From: NBML01 sp029939535
GTDB lineage: Bacteria; Desulfobacterota; Desulfobacteria; Desulfobacterales; Desulfobacteraceae
Assembly (NCBI GenBank): GCA_029939535.1
Contig: JAOZST010000045.1
Span: 1 to 24,552, forward strand
Length of the DNA: 24,552 nt
Direction: 5' to 3'
The translations under genes were made by a program, and so were the position numbers. This document shows positions 22,371-24,552 of this stretch, one piece after another; the first letter of the stretch is position 1; each line of letters starts with the position of its first letter. The notes below the pieces were generated by a model that was not told the DNA's origin, did not search any database, and worked only from the letters and a program-made list of their open reading frames with translations.

Positions 22371-22655
22371 ATGAAACAACTTTTCTTCTACCTTTGTTTA
22401 ACCCTGATTTTTCTTTCAGGAACCCATGCCCTGGCCAGCGGCTCAAAAATGGGCAAATCAAGCACCATATCAGAACTCCAGATTTCTGATATGGATGGTA
22501 ACAAAAATGGTTCCATAAGCTTTGAAGAATTTAAAGCTGCCTTTCCCTCTATACGGCCAAATGTATTCAGTATTCTTGATAAAAATCAGGACGGCCAGTT
22601 AAATAAAGCTGAATGGCAGAGTTTTCAGGAAATGCATAAAGGCATGGGCGGATGA
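22371..22655 (+). CDS. Secreted two-EF-hand calcium-binding protein
   Basis: A 94-residue protein. Residues 1-22 are a Sec signal peptide (FFYLCLTLIFLSG, cleavage after ALA). Two canonical EF-hand loops follow: D42 to E53 (DGNKNGSISFEE; ligands D42, N44, N46, S50, E53) and D70 to E81 (DKNQDGQLNKAE; ligands D70, N72, D74, N78, E81). The mature chain of about 72 residues is just this one EF-hand pair, so it is a periplasmic or exported calcium buffer or sensor. GGAG lies 8 bp before the ATG. It follows the transporter operon by 139 bp and is probably independent of it. Confidence 0.85.
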   Translation: MKQLFFYLCLTLIFLSGTHALASGSKMGKSSTISELQISDMDGNKNGSISFEEFKAAFPSIRPNVFSILDKNQDGQLNKAEWQSFQEMHKGMGG

Positions 22656-22674
22656 TTGTCCCGATATGACAAAC

Positions 22675-22711
22675 CCCGGAATAGAGTTTAAATAATGACT
22701 CTATCTCCGGG
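22675..22711. terminator. Stem-loop between convergent genes
   Basis: CCCGGAATAGAGT (22675-22687) pairs with 22698-22711 as 6 + 7 bp around one bulged base, with a 10-base loop. It covers the 3' end of the minus-strand nuclease gene and lies downstream of the EF-hand gene. No T-run follows on either strand, so it may act as an mRNA 3' stabiliser or a weak bidirectional terminator. Confidence 0.35.
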
Positions 22712-24292
22712 TTCCGGGATAAAGGTATTAAAACCCTTATTTTTCAAATTTTTTGCAAAGGCCTGGCTTTGTGAGGGTTCTCCATGGACAATCCCGATCT
22801 TTTTAATGTTGAGATTGGAACCTGTGATGATTCGCTCAAGCTCGTGCTTGTCCCCATGGGCTGAAAAACCTCCTATTTTTTCCACCCTGGCCTTTAATGG
22901 ATAGCCTTTCCCCAATATTTTCACTTCCTGGGGGTCTGAAGAAACCCCTCCATTCCCTCCGGTTCCCCGGCTCCCACTATCAGCAAGGGCCGTGCCAAGA
23001 TCTTCAATGCGGCGGCCCAGGGTATGCTGGGCCATATATCCCACCAGCAAAATAGTATTTTTTGGATTATGAATTTTATACCGTAGATGATGAAGAATCC
23101 GCCCGGCCTCACACATGCCCGATGCGGAAATAACCACATGGGGAGTCTCGTCCCGGGTCAGCTTCATGGATTCCTCAACTGTTTCCACAAATTTTATCCC
23201 CTTAAAATAAAAAGGATTCAGTCCGTTTTCAAGGAAGGTTGTATGGGTTTCATTGTCATAGCATTCCGGATGTTCACCAAATACCGTGGTGATATTGGAA
23301 GCCAGGGGGCTGTCCACATATATGGGCTGTTTTGGCACTTCTCCTTCTTCATAGAGTTTATGGAGCATATATATAATTTCCTGGGTACGGCCATAGGCAA
23401 AGGAAGGGATAATAACTGACCCGCCTTTTTTAAATGTAGAGATCAACACATGTTTAAGCCTATCTCCCAGGTCCTCCACTGGATCATGTTCCCGGTTCCC
23501 ATAGGTGCTTTCCGTGAGAAAAAGGTCTATATCCCGGTCTGCCTCGTCAAATTCAAGGGTGGGATTCTTGAGAATGGGCTTGTCAAACCGCCCCACATCC
23601 CCTGTATACAATATTCTGGATGTTCTATCTGCCTGTTGAACAGTAATAAGGGAAAATGCAGACCCAAGGATATGGCCTGCCACATAAAATTTCACTGTGG
23701 TGTTCCTGCCAATGGTTACAGGAACCCCAAATGGATACCCGTCAATATAGGATAAGGACTGCCGTGCCTGGTCCATGGTATAGAGTGGAACCACTCTTTC
23801 CAGGCCATGGTCTTTCTGGAATTTTGCAATGGTCTCTGTGTTCAGTTCATAGGGGCTTTTTTTTAATAATTTCTTGATGTTGTTTCTTTCTTTGTTGGTC
23901 ACATTTTGTTTGCTTTTTTTCTGTTCCAGCTGATAGAGAAAAGCCCGCAAAGATTTATAGTTCAGGTATTGGGCATCGGATTCCTGGATATGCCCGCTGT
24001 CCAGGAGCATATAACCCAGAGCATCCCTGGTGGGCCTGGTGGTTACTATCCTTCCGGAAAACTCCGATTCAGTGAGCAAAGGAATCCGGCCGGAATGATC
24101 AATATGAGCATGGGAAAGAACCATATTGGTAATTTTAGACCGGTCTATAGTAAAGATTCTGTTTTTTTCAGCACTTTCTTTTCGCCGTCCCTGAAACATG
24201 CCGCAGTCAAGGAGAATCTGATCGTTCCCTGTGTCCAGAAGATGCATTGACCCGGTTACTTCACCTGCTGCTCCGTAAAATCTAAGTTCCAT
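22688..24292 (-). CDS. Metallo-beta-lactamase fold beta-CASP ribonuclease (YSH1/CPSF73-like)
   Basis: A 534-residue metal-dependent RNase of the bacterial YSH1/CPSF73 type (like Thermus TTHA0252). The zinc motif HAHIDH is at about residues 61-66 (SHAHIDHSGRIP), further ligands are in AGHILGSAF and YTGDVGRFDKPIL, and the beta-CASP motifs STYGNREH, PSFAYGRTQEI, SASGMCEAGRI and the last GFSAHGDKHEL follow in order. The C-terminal GIVHGEPSQSQAFAKNL belongs to the RMMBL part. A short Gly/Ser-rich insert (GSRGTGGNGGVSS) separates the beta-CASP domain from RMMBL and may be a linker. ATG 24292 with GAGG 5 bp upstream is preferred to GTG 24298. It likely acts in RNA turnover in the cytoplasm. Confidence 0.9.
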   Translation of the reverse strand: MELRFYGAAGEVTGSMHLLDTGNDQILLDCGMFQGRRKESAEKNRIFTIDRSKITNMVLSHAHIDHSGRIPLLTESEFSGRIVTTRPTRDALGYMLLDSGHIQESDAQYLNYKSLRAFLYQLEQKKSKQNVTNKERNNIKKLLKKSPYELNTETIAKFQKDHGLERVVPLYTMDQARQSLSYIDGYPFGVPVTIGRNTTVKFYVAGHILGSAFSLITVQQADRTSRILYTGDVGRFDKPILKNPTLEFDEADRDIDLFLTESTYGNREHDPVEDLGDRLKHVLISTFKKGGSVIIPSFAYGRTQEIIYMLHKLYEEGEVPKQPIYVDSPLASNITTVFGEHPECYDNETHTTFLENGLNPFYFKGIKFVETVEESMKLTRDETPHVVISASGMCEAGRILHHLRYKIHNPKNTILLVGYMAQHTLGRRIEDLGTALADSGSRGTGGNGGVSSDPQEVKILGKGYPLKARVEKIGGFSAHGDKHELERIITGSNLNIKKIGIVHGEPSQSQAFAKNLKNKGFNTFIPEPGDRVII

Positions 24293-24357
24293 ATCCACCT
24301 CATTTTCAATATCAATCCGTTATACACCCTGAATCTGTAAGACGTCCTTTCCCGGCT

Positions 24358-24394
24358 GAGAATTTTTTATCATTTTAATTCTCTCCCCATTCAA
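24358..24394 (-). promoter_or_regulatory. Candidate promoter of the beta-CASP nuclease with inverted repeat over the -10
   Basis: On the minus strand TTGAAT (24394-24389), 17 bp, GATAAA (24371-24366). A 7-bp inverted repeat GAGAATT/AATTCTC (24358-24364 and 24377-24383) encloses the -10 element and could be an operator. Both are moderate matches. Confidence 0.35.
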
Positions 24395-24419
24395 ATTTAC
24401 CGTGCTATCGTACGAGCTT

Positions 24420-24463
24420 TTAGCCATTAGCTGTTAGCTAAAACCTAATGGCTAACGGCTAAA
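24420..24463. repeat. Intergenic TTAGC-type inverted repeat
   Basis: TTAGCCATTAG (24420-24430) and CTAATGGCTAA (24445-24455) form a perfect 11-bp inverted repeat. TTAGC or its complement GCTAA occurs several more times between 24420 and 24463, allowing alternative pairings. Such elements are often dispersed through a genome; here it separates two minus-strand genes. Confidence 0.8.
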
Positions 24464-24489
24464 TGCAAATTCCTATACTATAAAATTAA

Positions 24490-24552
24490 TTAATTATTAA
24501 GGCCTGGCATTAAACTTTTCAACGCACCCTTTGCCTTTTCTTCAATTGATCC
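24490..24552 (-). CDS. Probable 3' end of a further minus-strand gene
   Basis: From the right edge the minus strand is open for 20 codons and ends in TAA (24492-24490), with a coding-like composition (GSIEEKAKGALKSLMPGLNN). Too short to name; the amphipathic EEKAKGALKSL stretch suggests a C-terminal helix. The start is outside the window. Confidence 0.35.
   Translation of the reverse strand, partial: GSIEEKAKGALKSLMPGLNN

Overview
The window is bacterial and has the content and arrangement of an anaerobic, sulfate-reducer-like member of the Desulfobacterota (Desulfobacteraceae type). This is an inference from gene content: a CooC-type CO-dehydrogenase maturation ATPase, an AmmeMemoRadiSam radical SAM enzyme, a UbiA/UbiX pair of the kind used in futalosine-type menaquinone synthesis, a GlcF/LutA-like Fe-S subunit, a stand-alone FMN glutamate-synthase domain with its own cysteine cluster, and a response regulator with a Cys4 tail. 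No rRNA, tRNA, transposase, phage gene or CRISPR array was recognised.

Layout. Positions 1-128 (minus) hold the start of a RelE/HigB-like toxin gene broken by a 13-bp triplication. A mostly empty stretch follows, with a possible two-helix mini-protein. Next are a stand-alone glutamate synthase FMN domain protein (672-2204, +), RNase HI (2311-2976, -) and a diadenylate-cyclase-domain protein with an unassigned N-terminal part (3224-4684, +). The queuosine precursor operon queD-queE-queC (4847-6575, +) has its own promoter. A tightly packed minus-strand operon runs from 13645 down to 6582: cooC-like, methyltransferase, amrS, ubiA, ubiX, cca, glcF-like. A second minus-strand operon, 18827 down to 13903, encodes a complete branched-chain-amino-acid-type ABC importer (substrate-binding protein, LivH, LivM, LivG, LivF) followed by a response regulator. 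Divergent from it, behind a structured leader, is a three-gene iron-complex/cobalamin-type importer (19191-22231, +). The window closes with a secreted EF-hand protein (+), a beta-CASP metallo-beta-lactamase-fold RNase (-) and the probable 3' end of one more minus-strand gene.

The most unusual feature is short tandem repetition. Four loci carry 15-bp (five-codon) repeats of unrelated sequence: the leader of the cyclase gene, glcF, cca and the 5' end of ubiX. A 12-bp (four-codon) repeat ends the iron-type substrate-binding protein, and a 13-bp repeat destroys the toxin frame. In cca the array sits between the two parts of the nucleotidyltransferase active site and contains the only assembly gap (100 Ns). 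Both flanks read the same frame and the same pentapeptide into the gap, so the apparent gene break is very probably an unassembled repeat. Together these suggest a genome prone to mini-satellite expansion, tolerated when in frame and destructive when not.
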